A stretch of DNA of 64,000 bases. Origin: Anisus vortex (lineage: Eukaryota; Mollusca; Gastropoda; Planorbidae). A program made the translations under genes and the position numbers. The number at the start of each line of letters is the position of its first letter. Positions within the stretch are counted from its first letter, which is position 1. The stretch is from NCBI GenBank assembly GCA_949126835.1, contig OX421492.1, forward strand, positions 45,839,498 to 45,903,497, given 5' to 3'. Shown here one piece after another: positions 37,001-52,000 of this stretch. Below the pieces are notes generated by a model that was not told where the DNA came from, made no database searches, and saw only the letters and a program-made list of their open reading frames with translations.

Positions 37001-40000
37001 TTTGTATCTATATATCCTATACTATAATACGAGTAAAAATTGTATGTATATATATATATGTGTATATATTTTTTCTTTAAAAGCGCTCTAACGATTTTCT
37101 TCATGTTATAATGCACGACTTGTTTCACCTAAAAAAAATCTACAGCTTTTTGGCCCCACAAATAAAAATCGGAAATAAACGTTAGACAAAAATACCCATT
37201 AGATTTATCGTAGATACTTGATTTTGGCAGTGAAAACATGCCATTGATCGACCCACGTGTAGCGCGGCTTTCAAGAGTGGTGTTTTGTTGCGTCACAATT
37301 ATGACGTTTTGGAAATACCCGTACAACAACAGAAAGAAGTTTAATTTCTTGTTTAGACTACTGTTGCGCACTGATGATACAGCCAGTGGGTGACACGCTG
37401 GCTGACAAATAATAGTATGCGGCCCTCGAGGCTTATTTAGATGATTATGTCTTCAATGTATTTTATATTAAATTAAAACAAAAAAAACAAAATATGTACA
37501 TATTAATTACTAGACTAGTGAGATAATAGTTTGCCGTTTAAATAATAACAGAATTAGATGAGGTGTTACCAAACTAAAGGCCTATTTTTAACATTTTTTT
37601 TATCAAACATTGTTTGGAACAAAAAACACGTCAAAAATAATAATAGGATCTTCTTTTTTTTTTATACAAGACATATGTTTACGAATGTTATATTAAATGT
37701 ATTTATGATTAGCTTATGTAGGCCTACCCAAGTAAGACATATTAAAATATGTAAAACATTGTCAATTTGAAATCTGGTAAACTAGAAAAGATGCATTCAA
37801 TTTATTCGTATTTTCCTTATAACAATAGTCAGACGTGTAATATACTGTTAGTTTTATTGAGGGGCAGGGAAAATTAAACAAATCATCTAACATATATTAT
37901 AATCTTTTCATCTGCAGTCTTTTGAATGAATAATATAATTTCACCTTTAATTATATAGTATTTAACTGGTGTAATTCTCAAAATTTTAACTATTTTTTAA
38001 AATGTTTATTAAACCATTGTTTTAATTGATATTATATTTTGCCGCGATAGTTTTTAAAAAATAGTAACAAACATAAAGAATATTAGATAAGGTTTACACC
38101 AAACTATATATTTTTCCTTTTTTTTTTGTCAAACATCGTTTGGAATAATACATTGAAAATAATAATTAAATTGCCTACTTTTTTGTACAAGATATTTTTT
38201 TACAAGTGATTTAAAAACTATACTTATGATTTATATATGTACCCAAGTAAGAAATATTAGACTATGTTAAGTCAATAAGAAATCTATTAAACTAGTAAAA
38301 ATGTATTACATTTATTCGTAGACCTTTTTAATTTCTATTTTATATAAAACATACTAGCCGGCCGTATAACGCATTGCTAGCTTGAATGGGGTGAGGGAGG
38401 GAGTTGAAAAAATTGACAAGAAAGTTTGACAGTTGTTAAAGTAAGGGAAGGGATAAAGATGAACTAAAAATTGTGACGTAATTCACGATATTTTAAATTT
38501 TAACTTTTCATTTTCAGTCTTTTAAATACATAACATAATGACATAAATGACATATATTTCTGTTGGATTTAAAACTGACAACGCTAGCCTACATGTTTTT
38601 TTTAGGGTTTGAAATGAGATTAAGCTGTTTGTTTTTTTAGGTTTGGTTTTATTGGGCAAAATCTACATATTATACTGCACAAATAAAAATCTGATTTGAC
38701 TGTTAGAATTTAAAGCCTATGTTATTTATCGTAATTTTTATATTTCATATACAAACTAGTGTTTTCATTTAACCCAATTTTAAAGGTGATTTATCAATGT
38801 GCTGCTGTGCATAGTGCTGGCAACACAATCACTTAGTATGCCGTGGCCACAGAATTGGTGAACGCTGCTTCACCGGCCCTATGGATAAATTTGGTCCGAC
38901 GGTATACTTTACTTTTGCCATAAGTGTAAAAAGAAGAAAAGAAAAGTGTACGCTGATTTTTGCGTGTGGAGTAGGTAGATGTCACTCAAAAAAATATAGA
39001 ATGTGTTTGTTGCCCAGGGTTTCAATTCTCTATGCCAGGTTTCAGGAAAGTGGTTCAATTAGCCTTCCGGTCGGTGGATCATCAGCAAGCCAGCCAGAAA
39101 GTTTTGCAAAGTTAATTATTAGTTAGTATAAAAAGTTAAAAAAACATTCATATTGAAGACATATACTATGAGGATGCTTTTTATGTGTGGCACAAATCAA
39201 ACATTTACTATATAGACTTATTGCTGAAAGACATTAGATATATATTGTGCTTAAATTTACCGTAACATATAATATTTAAAAAAAATTCGGATGGGAAGGG
39301 GGCGATTAAGTGTTTATTTAAAAAGTAGCATTAAAGGTTTAAGGGAGAAAATAGCAAAGGTATTTATTCAGTTAAGCCAAATTAAATATCGTCATAATTT
39401 TGCAAGTGTCAGTTTTTCTAGCCGTTTTGCAGCAGCTGGTTTAAAAAACAAACTTTCTTTTTATTAATTGGCTCAGATCAGATTAATAATAAAGGCAAGG
39501 CTTCATTTATTTTAAACAACCGCTCAATAGGCCTACAGACATTAGTGATATGGGAAAGTAAGGTATCTGTTTCTTCATCTAAGTCCCTGTCCGTACTCAA
39601 GTTCCTATCTCTATGGTCGTACTATAGTCTGTCGACACATAAAAAAGTCTTTTGAAGTGCGTCATTCTACTGAACGCCGCCTAGACTGTGCGGCACCGGT
39701 ATTGATGACACTTTACAAGTGACCTAATTACCATTAACATTGTTTGTAATGATTTCAAGCGCGACTGCGTGACCGACATTAAGCTGTGTTTTTTTTTAAA
39801 CTCTTACATGCAACTAATAAAAAATAAAACACACTAATTACATTTCACGCTTAGACATGGCACGGTTTTATCGGAATGTTAAACACTGCCTTATTAGTAG
39901 TCTATAGCCTATAAGCCTAGGCTTAGGTCCTAAATAAAATGCATCTTAAGCTCAGGGCTGCGGAGCCGGTAGATAAATGTTCCGACTCCTCATTTTTTTT

Positions 40001-43000
40001 TACTTCCGACTCCGACTCCTCTGTATTAATATGCAAATGTATTTTGTACATTACTTGAAGGAAAGAAAGGCAACATATATCTCCAAGTCATTACCACAGG
40101 ACTACTGGCTGGAAACCCAAAAGTCTACTGTATTTAATTTTAAATATTCATGGGCCCCCTAAACTCTTGAGGGCTCCGGTAGGGCGTACCAGCTGTACCC
40201 CCCCCCCCCCTCGTGGGGTCTGATCAGTTGAGGTCACGATCGGCGACTCCAAGGGGCAAACGGTTAACCCCTTACCAGTGAGAGGCTAGGTTACATATGG
40301 GTGCTGAGTTCCCTGTAACAGCAGAACTAGGGATGTTAAAACCGGTTATCGGTTCTATAAAACCGGTTTAAAACCGGATTTCGGTTCCCCCGCTGCAATG
40401 TCACAAGTCACATGCCGGAACAGCCAAATGTGTGTAGTTTAAAACCCGATTTCGGTTCTACCCCTCCCCCCGCGCAATGTCGCAAGTCACAGGCCGGAAA
40501 AGGCAAATGTGTGTAGCTTTGTACGTAGGCCCTATATTTGAAAAATACTTCAAACTTTATTAGTGTTTGCAGGGCATTCAATGGGTTGATTTGTGTGAAT
40601 ATAATATGATTTTGTACTCTTTACCTTAAAATTCTTTAGAACTAAAAAAATCTGGGCTAATTGATTAAAACCAATAATAGCTTTCAATTTTTCAATAGTG
40701 ATAATCAAATTACCGATTATCGTTGACCATAATATTAAGATGCATATGAAGAGGCATATATTTATGGTAACTTGTAAAATAATGTGTTGAAAGAGAATCA
40801 AAAGAATATATATTTAATAGTGCCGTTAATAATAAAGCACAGACGCGGTGAGACTGCAATCAAAACCTGTTTTCGGTTTCAAAACCAGAATCCGGTATTC
40901 CGGTTTTCGTTTAACATCTTTAAGCAGAACACAACACTATGAAAAGTATAAATATTGCCACCAGGGCCGTATTTAGGATTGTGGGGGCCCTGTTCCCAAA
41001 TGTATTCACACATTTACAATTCTTTCCATACTATAATTTGCGTTCAATAAGCCTACAAAAAAAAAATGCCGCCTTTAAACTTACGCTACGTTTCGGCAAT
41101 AGAAAATTGTCCGAAAAGCTCAAAAGAAAGGGGGGGTCTGAAAAACCTAAAATATTTGTTCATTTCAATTTCAGTTAAATAAAGATAGTAATAGTTACAC
41201 CTTTTCTAAAGTTTTCTAAATGTAAAATGTAGGCCTATGCATATCCTAGTAATTCTACATCACTCCAATCAACTATAGGGGTTGTGTAGGAAACTATATG
41301 ACAGAGTAGTGATGTTTTTCAAAAACAGTGTCGGGTGTATAAGTTACTTTTTGTCAATATTTTCGGTAAAAAAAGTGCGACTTATACGCAAGTATATACA
41401 GCATTTATATTTTCAGTTGTTAAAAAATATTTTTAAGAAATTTAATTTCGTTGTACTTAACTTCATAGACCAAAATTCATTAACTTGTATTTGATAACAT
41501 TGATTTAAAAAATGTGGCACAGGAATAGAAGCTTTTTTACATGGACAAAATTACAACATGAAAAACAACTCAGTTCTTATAGGTAAGTGACATTTGCTAG
41601 GGAAAGTAAAGGCAACTAGACACAAGTTCTTATAGGTAAGTGAAATTTGCTAGGGAAAGTAAAGGCAACTAGACACAAGTTCTTATAGGTAAGTGCCATT
41701 TGTTAGGGAAAGTAAAGGCAACTAGACACAAGTTCTTATAGGTAAGTGCCATTTGTTAGGGAAAGTAAAGGCAACTAGACACAAGTTCTTATAGGTAAGT
41801 GCCATTTGTTAGGGAAAGTAAAGGCAACTAGACACAAGTTCTTATAGGTAAGTGCCATTTGTTAGGGAAAGTAAAGTCAATTAGACACAAACTTTATTAG
41901 CTGTGGCTGGCCAAAGAAACAGATGAACTTTGCTCCACTAGAAATTTAAAAGGTTTACTATACTTTTTAATTTCAACTCAAACCTTAGCGTCCTTGAGAG
42001 AGAACTGTGCTATCTGTTTTGCTGTCTCCTGGTGATCTCTGCTGATTGTCAAAGATTTTGCTTTGCCATTAATGCCACCAGGTTCCAGCAGTGGAGTATA
42101 AGAACTAGGGTTACGCAGATAGATCTTCAAGCCATATTTCTGGAAGAGAGAAACATTGAAATATATGTAAACCATATTTTGATGGCTTGTTTGAAATTGC
42201 TTTAGTCCTATATGGTTAATAAGGAAAATCCACGGCTCTGTGTTCATAAACTTTATTTAGACAAAATATGGTCAATTCAATTTACAACAAAAACAAATTA
42301 AGCAGAATTTATAAACCATTTATTTGCCTTCCATTGATATCTCTAAAACACTGTCATCTCAATTCCTTCTCACCTGCAAAACTACTTCTATACACCATCA
42401 AAACACAATGAATTAACAATTATTTCTAAAACAACCTATTCAGTACCACTGTTAACATGGAAAGGGGTTGAAGTATATTATATTTTAAATGCCGGAAACA
42501 ATAGTTGTAAGTTATACATTGATAGATGTTCTTGAATATAACTTATAATTGCATTAATAAATTAGTATAGAGATCTGTTTTTAAGCAAGAGATTTACCTG
42601 GTAATACACTTAAAAAAAAGTGGAATCAAATGGCAATAACAATGCATGATAAGAACTCAGCATAACTGGTTGTCAGATTACCTTCAACTCAAGATCCTCA
42701 ATAATTTTTGGTCTCAATAGACTTAAGACATATGAAGCTCTTGAAAATTTAAACCCTTTAAATAAACAAAAAGAAACCAATGGTATAGAAAATTTTAAAA
42801 GTAAACTAAAAGTACATTAGTAAATTGTACAATTTTTAATACCTTTTAAATGTATCAAGAAATACAACTTACCTGGTATGATTTCTTCAGTCACAGCAGC
42901 ACCCCCAATAACATGTCTTCTTTCTAAAACACAAACTTTCAAACCAAATTTTTGCAGATAAGCAGCCTAATAATAAGAATTACAAATTACACTTTATATA

Positions 43001-46000
43001 TCACCATTAGGACATAGTTAATCTTTAAATATGCATTACATAAACACTATTATTTTAAAATAAACCTAATAAGAATGGTTTCAATTTTCATTTTAAACTG
43101 TCAATATTGTCTGCCTGTTTTATGGTGTTTGGGAGTTCAATCCGCCACTAAGGTGGTACAACACTGTAAGAGCATGCTGCAAATGTTTTGTTCTATGAAT
43201 GAAGTTTATAATTACACTGTATGGACAACAACATTATGTACTGCTGTTTTCTTTTCACTAATTTCTAATGTTTATATTACAGTAATTACTCCAAAATTGC
43301 ATTGGTTGAAACGATTTAGGAATTTGATGTCAAATAATATTTTTAATATAGCTTTTTCTAACAGGAGAATAAAGCCTATTACTTCACTGCTAATAATGAT
43401 AAAATTTTAAGTACCATCTTTTATAATCAATTTTACATGTAACATTACTTTTTTTTTTTTAGTTCTTTGTTAATTACATATAAACATATTTAATTGTGGG
43501 CTTAAAGTACAAACTTTATATGTGGGTGATTCTATTTTTAAATCAACTTACAGCAACTAAGCCATTATGACCTGAAACAAAAAATAAACAAAAATTGGTA
43601 CACTTAGAAAAGTCTTTGTTATATCAACAATACCTATAAAGTACTCAATTGTACATTTTATGTTAACAACAAAAACCAATATTGAATAAAAAGTCCAAAA
43701 CGCTTTTTTTTAAAGGAATAAACTTAGATACCAGACAGTATACATTTTTAATGATGGAGGGAGCAATCATATTAATAAAATTTCAATTTGTGTATTTATG
43801 AATAAACAGTCAAACCTCTGTAAAAACCCAGGGTCCATAATCCATTCCAGATCCCTTTGAACAACCAAATACATTTTTTTAAAGACAGTTTACTCTTTTT
43901 TTTTGGTCACAGCAAAAAAAACAGGCCATAAATTATTATGCAACATAAACTTGGTTCTATCTTTTAAAAACAAATAAAACCCTATATACCTGAGTGTGAA
44001 ATTAGGCAAAAAACTTCACAGCAGACTTAATAGGCTTCCAAAAGATTTAACCTAGCGTCTGCACGAGGAGCAGAGAAGAACACACAAAGACAATTAAACT
44101 CAGGCTATATAATCTGTCCTGGAGTACCAGAAGAAATACTACAAACTCTAGTAAAAAAAAGTCTGGAAAAAAAGCAGATTAAAAAAAAATGGAAATTAGG
44201 TTAAATGATTTTATTAAGCTACCTGTCCATAAGCAGTAACTGGAGATGAATATAAGCAGTAACTGGAGATGAATATAAGCAGTAACTGGAGATGAATATA
44301 AGCAGTAGCTGGAGATGAATATAAGCAGTAACTGGAGATGAATATAAGCAGTAGCTGGAGATGAATATAAGCAGTAGCTGGAGATGAATATAAGCAGTAG
44401 CTGGAGATGAATATAAGCAGTAGCTGGAGATGAATATAAGCAGTAGCTGGAGATGAATATAAGCAGTAGCTGGAGATGAATATAAGCAGTAGCTGGAGAT
44501 GAATATAAGCAGTAGCTGGAGATGAATAATGCTTCTTTCCACTCTTACCAAGGTCTCAATGAGAGTTATCCTAGAAAGATACCCTTGAAAAGAAATTTAC
44601 ACCTGAACAGGCAAGTTTTTGACAAAGTAGTCGTACTGTTCACATTGCTACCCTTGTGTTGTAGGCTTATTTAAATAATCTATATATTCTGTATGGGTTC
44701 TAGAATTCTGACCTCTGGTTTATATATTATATTCTAGATGCAAGTTTTCTTCAGCACACTTGGTCGGCTGACATAGTTCTAAAATTATCGCAACACACCA
44801 CAAAAAATGGTCAAAAATACACTTAATGACTCACATTTTTCCAGTAGGCTCTAATGCTCCTACCAATAGACATTGTTAGACATTGTTTTATTAACATAAA
44901 AACTAATGCTCCTACCAATAGACATTGTTAGACATTGTTTTATTAACATAAAAAAAAAAGAACAAACAGTACATGGAATGATCCTGAATATATCTCTAAA
45001 ACCAAAAGATCCCTTTCTTTCCCTCTCTTCCAACTTCTCACCTCGGCCTGCCACCTCTCACTGACCTCTTTCCTTGTTACACATCCCCTATCAGGACTTG
45101 ACCCACTCTCCCCTGTCCACTAAGGGTACACATGTATGAACATGCTGGTCTCCTCCCACTCTCCCCTGTCCACTAAGGGTACACATGTATGAACATGCTG
45201 GTCTCCTCCCACTCTCCCCAATCCACTACATCTGGACATCATCATAGAGCAGTCATTGGAATGGCAATCTCCACTTTACATCATCATAGAGCAGTCATTG
45301 GAATGGCAATCTCCACTTTACATCATCTTCATGGACTTTGAAAAGGCGTAGTGTTGACAGAGACGTTATCTGGAAGCTAATTATTTACTATGGGTAACCT
45401 CCCAAATGTGTTAACATCACAAAGAAGCTATGTGAAGAGTGTTGCTGCCAAGTCATTAAAAAGGCAAATTAATCAACCCATTTACAGCGAAGACTGGGGT
45501 ACAGCAAGACTGCACATTGTCACCAATGATCTTCTTTGTTGTCATAGAGTAGGTCATGCATAAAGTCAACATCTGTAAAAAGCAGTTATTCAATTGGCCA
45601 TTACCAAGAAGCTTGAAGACTTGGATTTTGCAGGAGATATCACCGTCCTCTAACATATGCTACAAAATGCAGTAAAAGCTGAATCAGCTGTCTGAAGAAG
45701 CCAGTATGGTAGGACTTATAATAAACCATCATCAAAGTCATGAGAATTAATATAGTGACCAAGACATTCCAATTCAGCTTGATGGAGAAGATTTTTACAA
45801 GAACAAATTTACGTATTTGGGAAGTGTGTTGAACAAAGATAGAGAAACCGATGAGGACATAAAAAGTTGCATTACCAAGACAAGATGTGCATTTAACATG
45901 CTTTTGCAGAATCTTTAACACTTTTCCTAAGGCAGTTTTGACATATGACAAGGCTTTGGCTCTGAACTAAACTAAGAGGGTAACTAAAGCAAATACTAAC

Positions 46001-49000
46001 AAGCTCCAGACATTATAAATAGATGCCCAGACTAATGCTAAAAATTAGATGGCTGGAGAATGTATCAAAGTGATCAGATGTTGGATCTATCCAGGCAAAA
46101 GGCAATTGGAAAATAAAACTGGGGATAGATAGGGCACAACCCGAGAAGACCTGAGGCCTGGGGGTACTATTATTTACTTACTTAGACTTCAGACTTACTA
46201 TTACTATGACTGTGTAAATGCAAATTAACTATCATTAACTGTTTAAACTATCTATGATCTATGTAACATTTAAATTTGCCTTTCTAAAATTTAGTTAAGA
46301 TTACTTTGTAGGACAGATTAGCTGACATTAGCCTAACTCCAAAAAATAAAGTGCCATACTTAAACTTGCTTTACTTTCGTTATACCCCTGCCATTGTCTT
46401 TATTTAAAATTCAATTATAGTAAAACAAGATATTTTTAGTTAAATAAGTAACCATTTGTCATTGTTTATAATTAATTCAAACAAAAAGATTATAATATTA
46501 TCTCAATCACAATTAGAAATTGATGTTAGGGTTAGGGCCGGTTAGGACTTATAGGCAATAGTGATGGGACGATTAATCGGAATCGTATAGAAATAATCGT
46601 AATATCGGGATTTTTCCAAAGTATCGGGAATCGTATCGGACCTGAATAATTCAGACCTGATTCCGATACCAAAACGAGTTTTAAATATACAGGGCCTAAG
46701 AAAAATAGCTATAACACAGGAGTGCATTGTGTGGGGGTTTGCGTAATGTTCCTAACTCCCTAATATTTCTTCACTCTTTCCTGACCATTTACCAATCCAT
46801 TCAATTCAAGGTAATTCCAACTCTATGCAGTAACAGTAGGCCTATAGATTATCTTCCAAATGAATGTATCCTAACTTTTTGGATAGTGGTAGCAACTGTG
46901 AAAAAACATTTTAGAAGTCAGAAGAACGATCATTTCCTTTTTTAAAATTCAGAATTAAACTGATTGCTCTGATTACTGCCGTATTCCACGCACAAGTGTA
47001 AAGAACCACCTTAGATCTAATAGCACCCAAACAGAATAACAAAAATCGCTTATATAGAAAGGAGCTATTGCATATAAAAATGTGAGTTCCAAGGAGCTGA
47101 TGAAGTGCCTTTCTATTAGCAATTATCTTGTAAGCGATTTTGGTCTCTCTGTTAATTATATAATTATGAATTTCTATTCATTTTATTTCAGAGCCCAAAT
47201 TAATCATGGCGAGTGGCGGCAAAAGTTTAATATATACATGTAATAATGGCCAGGAATTGGAATCGTATCAGGAATCAGGATAATTGGGTAGAATCGGAAT
47301 CGTTAAAAATGTTGGTATCGTCCCATCAATAATAGGCAATAGAGGCCTGCTAATCTATAGACTATAGATAATAGGCTATTATAAGGATCATATTCTGAGC
47401 TAGAAGGAGGTATATATTGATAAAAATAAAACCCTAACCGCATATAAGTTAAATTTTAAATCATAAAAGTCATAAGTAGGCTAGGCCTTAATCTCTATAG
47501 CTAGGGTTGCCAGATGTCCGGCAAAAGGAGGACATGTCCTCCTTTTTAGCCCTGTGTCCTCCGTCCGGCAGGCAAAGCTAAAAAACCTTAAAATGTCCGG
47601 CTTTTGTATGCCAAAGGTTTTTAAAATCCTTAGTGCACTTTTTATATGTTCTTATTTACTGTCAAAAAATGGCTGGGTCGGGTAAAGCAAAACATTGGAG
47701 TATTTGGCAGGAAATGTAATGAATTTGTGTTATCTAATGCATTATGTTAATAATTGCAGTGGAGTTAGTTTTATCAGTTTCCCAAATGTAAGTTGCTTTT
47801 CAGGGTTACTATAAAATTTTGAACTTTTTTTCTGTATCCCTGGACATAATGGTAATGTGGGAAGAGTTTTCTCATTGATAAACGCTCAATAGACAAATTA
47901 AAGAAACAGACTCTCAGTTAGCTCTGAAAGGACATCATTCTTACAAAGTACAACTTGAAAAATCTCACATGTGATTTATACATTTGTGCCTGCTAACGAA
48001 GTTCTTCTGTAACAAGTAGGCTCATCGTAGAAATATGTTATGTAATTAAGAAAGATGATAATAAGATAAAATAAATTAGATTACTTTATTGATTAAAACA
48101 AAAACGAAATTCCGTCTTTCAGCATACCGGTACTTAAAACAAAGAACCATTTGTACTCAAGCACAATAGACATTCGCGCACACTCACACTATATACCCTT
48201 ATCAAGAAAAAGTATCATTTAGGAGTCAGCTATTGTATTTGCTGGCTGACTGATGATTCTTTTGAAAGATTCTCACTGATAGTGGACCAAAAGAGGTCCT
48301 AAATCTCTCTGTTCTTGCCCTTATTGAAAGAAGCCGACCACTTCGACTAGATATGATGTAACTACCATGAAGCGGGTGTGCATGATCTTGAAGGATTTTA
48401 TCAATCATAGACAGGCACCTTGAACTGAAAATATCCACAAGAGATGGTAATTCTGTCTGTGTAGTACGAGATGCATTGTTTATTAGGCGGTCTATCCGGT
48501 GTTTGTTCAATGTGGTGGCATTACCATATCACTAGGTGATTGCGAAGGTTATGATGAATTGATGTTACCAACAGTCGCCGAGTAAAAGAGATTCATAATG
48601 GTTTTCTCTATATGAAATGTTTTTAGTTTACTAAGACAGAAAAGTCTTTGGTGGATTTTCTTACAGAGGCTTTGGCAGTGGTCAGACCAAGTCAGCTTGT
48701 CAGTAATTGTGACGTAAAGATATTTATATTGCGAGACTTGATCTATTATTTGGTTGTTTATTATTTGTAAACCAGCCAGCTTGTGTTTTTCCTTCTGGAA
48801 GTCTACAATCATTTCTTTTGTTTTTGTGATATTCAATATCAGGTAGACCTATAGTTCTCTCCTCGCCATTTGTAGAAATAAGAAGTCGTCCTGTGATAGA
48901 TATTGTCGTCATTCTATTAACTGTAGAATTGACTGTTTTCAAATAATATAGTATTGCTGCATTTCAAACAAAAAAGTCAATTGAATGTATTGATTTTTTT

Positions 49001-52000
49001 TACAAGACTTTTTCTTGATTAATTTACTATATTAGATATCTATTGGCAACCATTCAAGTCCATTGTAATAATATTGTACTGATTGCTGGTTAAATCTGCA
49101 TTCAATTGAAAAGTTTTTAATGATTTTAATGAAACACTCAATGTGTCTTCCTTTTTATCTCTCTGTGTCCTCCTTTTGGTACCCATGTATCTGGCAACCC
49201 TACCTATAGAGCGATTGCAATCACGTGACAAAAAGCGCAAGCTGTTTGTTTACTTTGTCTAGTGGTGATAAATGGCAGTCGTATTACGTAGTCGTAAGAA
49301 GGTTTTATTTTTAAATGTGATCATTTCAACAATATAATGTAAAACATATATAAAACAATGTCATGCGATGCAAATTAACATTCAAAGCTAAATTTAAACC
49401 ATTAAAAATCAATGGAAAAGGTTGTGTAAGTGCCGAATATTTAATTGAAGATGTCGATTGTCGAATGTTAGCCTATTAACTTACTATCTAAAAGTAAAGC
49501 ATAAAGCAAAATGTAGTCTGCAATGTTTCAAAAGAGCTATTGAAAAACTATAAAAGCCTAAAATCTTGTTTATTTTGTGGATGGACTACTAAGGACTAGT
49601 ATCACAGTTAAATATCAAGATTTATGGAAACTAATTCCTTATATTTTGGGTTTAAAATACACATGGAATAACAATGTTTATTCCCCATTAATGCCATTAT
49701 CGCCAAGAGTACCGTTGAGTACGTCACTAAAAAACCTAAGCCACTATTACAATCGCTCTATACTCTATTACTCTATAGCCTAACTCTCACAATGAATCAC
49801 AATTTTTAAAAAATTTTGGTCTGCTGATAACGCATTATACGCACAGCTGTGTTGATAGCCTAACACTTCCTTTTCTATACACCTATTACTATATACACTA
49901 TATAGTTATTATATTATATATATAGCCTACTTACTAAGCTAAAACTACAATCTATCTTTACATTATGATTATTCGTTATAGTTATAGTCAGCAGTACAGA
50001 AGTTTGTAGCGTCCAACATAATTTAACTAATTTAGTAATTAGGCCTGCAGTCTAGTACTAGTTTAACTAGTTATTTAAGTTATGGGAAGCGTTATTCGAA
50101 GAACTGTTCATATAACGCCGAGCGTTATCGGAAGAACCAAATCTTCGAATAACGCCGAGCGTTATCGGAAGACCCAAATTTTCGAAAAACGCCGAGTGTT
50201 AACGGCAGACCCAAATTTTCGAACAATTGTGTGAGTTAGGCTATATGCCTACTTATGACTTATATTAACTTAGGCATATACTTATTATCTTATAGTTATA
50301 GTAGCCTATAGGCCTACTAATCTATAGATAGGCCTAAACTTACCTAAAGTCTATTATTTAGGATCATATTCCTAGCTAGAAGGAGGTATTTATTGATAAA
50401 AATAAAGCCCTAACCTAACAGGGCCTAACTAACCCTATTTGAATTTGACTTGAAGTAGGCCTTTCGACCCTCCTACTAATACTAACATCTAGGCTAAATA
50501 GGCCTAACCTTTTTGTTTGAATTAATTATCTTATCTTATACATTACAGACGCTCCTTCTATAAAGAAGATTATTGCGTCCTACGCTCTCTGTGTCCTCCT
50601 TTTGGTACCCATGTATCTGGCAACCCTACCTTTAGAGCGATTGCAATCACGTGACAAAAAGCGCAAGCTGTTTGTTTACTTTGTCTAGTGGTGATAAATG
50701 GCAGTCGTATTACGTAGTCGTAAGAAGGTTTTATTTTTAAATGTGATCATTTCAACAATATAATGTAAAACATATATAAAACAATGTCATGCGATGCAAA
50801 TTAACATTCAAAGCTAAATTTAAACCATTAAAAATCAATGGAAAAGGTTGTGTAAGTGCCGAATATTTAATTGAAGATGTCGATTGTCGAATGTTAGCCT
50901 ATTAACTTACTATCTAAAAGTAAAGCATAAAGCAAAATGTAGTCTGCAATGTTTCAAAAGAGCTATTGAAAAACTATAAAAGCCTAAAATCTTGTTTATT
51001 TTGTGGATGGACTACTAAGGACTAGTATCACAGTTAAATATTAAGATTTATGGAAACTAATTCCTTATATTTTGGGTTTAAAATACACATGGAATAACAA
51101 TGTTTATTCCCCATTAATGCCATTATCGCCAAGAGTACCGTTGAGTACGTCACTAAAATACCTAAGCCACTATTACAATCGCTCTATACTCTATTACTCT
51201 ATAGCCTAACTCTCACAATGAATCACAATTTTTAAAAAATTTTGGTCTGCTGATAACGCATTATACGCACAGCTGTGTTGATAGCCTAACACTTCCTTTT
51301 CTATACACCTATTACTATATACACTATATAGTTATTATACTATATATATAGCCTACTTACTAAGCTAAAACTACAATCTATCTTTACATTATGATTATTC
51401 GTTATAGTTATAGTCAGCAGTACAGAAGTTTGTAGCGTCCAACATAATTTAACTAATTTAGTAATTAGGCCTGCAGTCTAGTACTAGTTTAACTAGTTAT
51501 TTAAGTTATGGGAAGCGTTATTCGAAGAACTGTTCATATAACGCTGAGCGTTATCGGAAGAACCAAATCTTCGAATAACGCCGAGCGTTATCGGAAGACC
51601 CAAATTTTCGAAAAACGCCGAGTGTTAACGGCAGAACCAAATTTTCGAACAATTGTGTGAGTTAGGCTATATGCCTACTTATGACTTATATTAACTTAGG
51701 CATATACTTATTATCTTATAGTTATAGTAGCCTATAGGCCTACTAATCTATAGATAGGCCTAAACTTACCTAAAGTCTATTATTTAGGATCATATTCCTA
51801 GCTAGAAGGAGGTATTTATTGATAAAAATAAAGCCCTAACCTAACAGGGCCTAACTAACCCTATTTGAATTTGACTTGAAGTAGGCCTTTCGACCCTCCT
51901 ACTAATACTAACATCTAGGCTAAATAGGCCTAACCTTTTTGTTTGAATTAATTATCTTATCTTATACATTACAGACGCTCCTTCTATAAAGAAGATTATT

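Larger units (their letters stand above)
39480..41402 (-). mobile_element. inverted broken copy of the 7376-8582 TIR family with nested insertions
   Basis: Read on the minus strand, 41402-41009 begins GCTGTATATACTTGCGTATA and matches the left part of the family (ACACCC-ACACTGTTTTT; GCCGCCTTTAAACTTA inverse). The stretch 39952-39480 matches its right half (TGCATTTTATTTAGGAC; ATCATTACAAACAATGTTAA; CGTCTAG; GTTGTTTAAAATAAATGAAG, all inverse). The far TIR is missing. About 1 kb of other elements separates the two pieces. Confidence 0.75.

Noticed and set aside
43075..43410. 111-codon plus-strand ORF
   Set aside because: AT-rich intron sequence antisense to PYROXD2, with no recognisable motif, no splice context and codon use like the intron around it.
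44219..44551. 110-codon minus-strand ORF of repeating SSYCLYSSP
   Set aside because: It is a product of the 23-bp minisatellite, with no start context or homology.
4145..45325. Possible CRISPR arrays
   Set aside because: The tandem arrays have no unique spacers between repeats, and the genome is eukaryotic; they are minisatellites.
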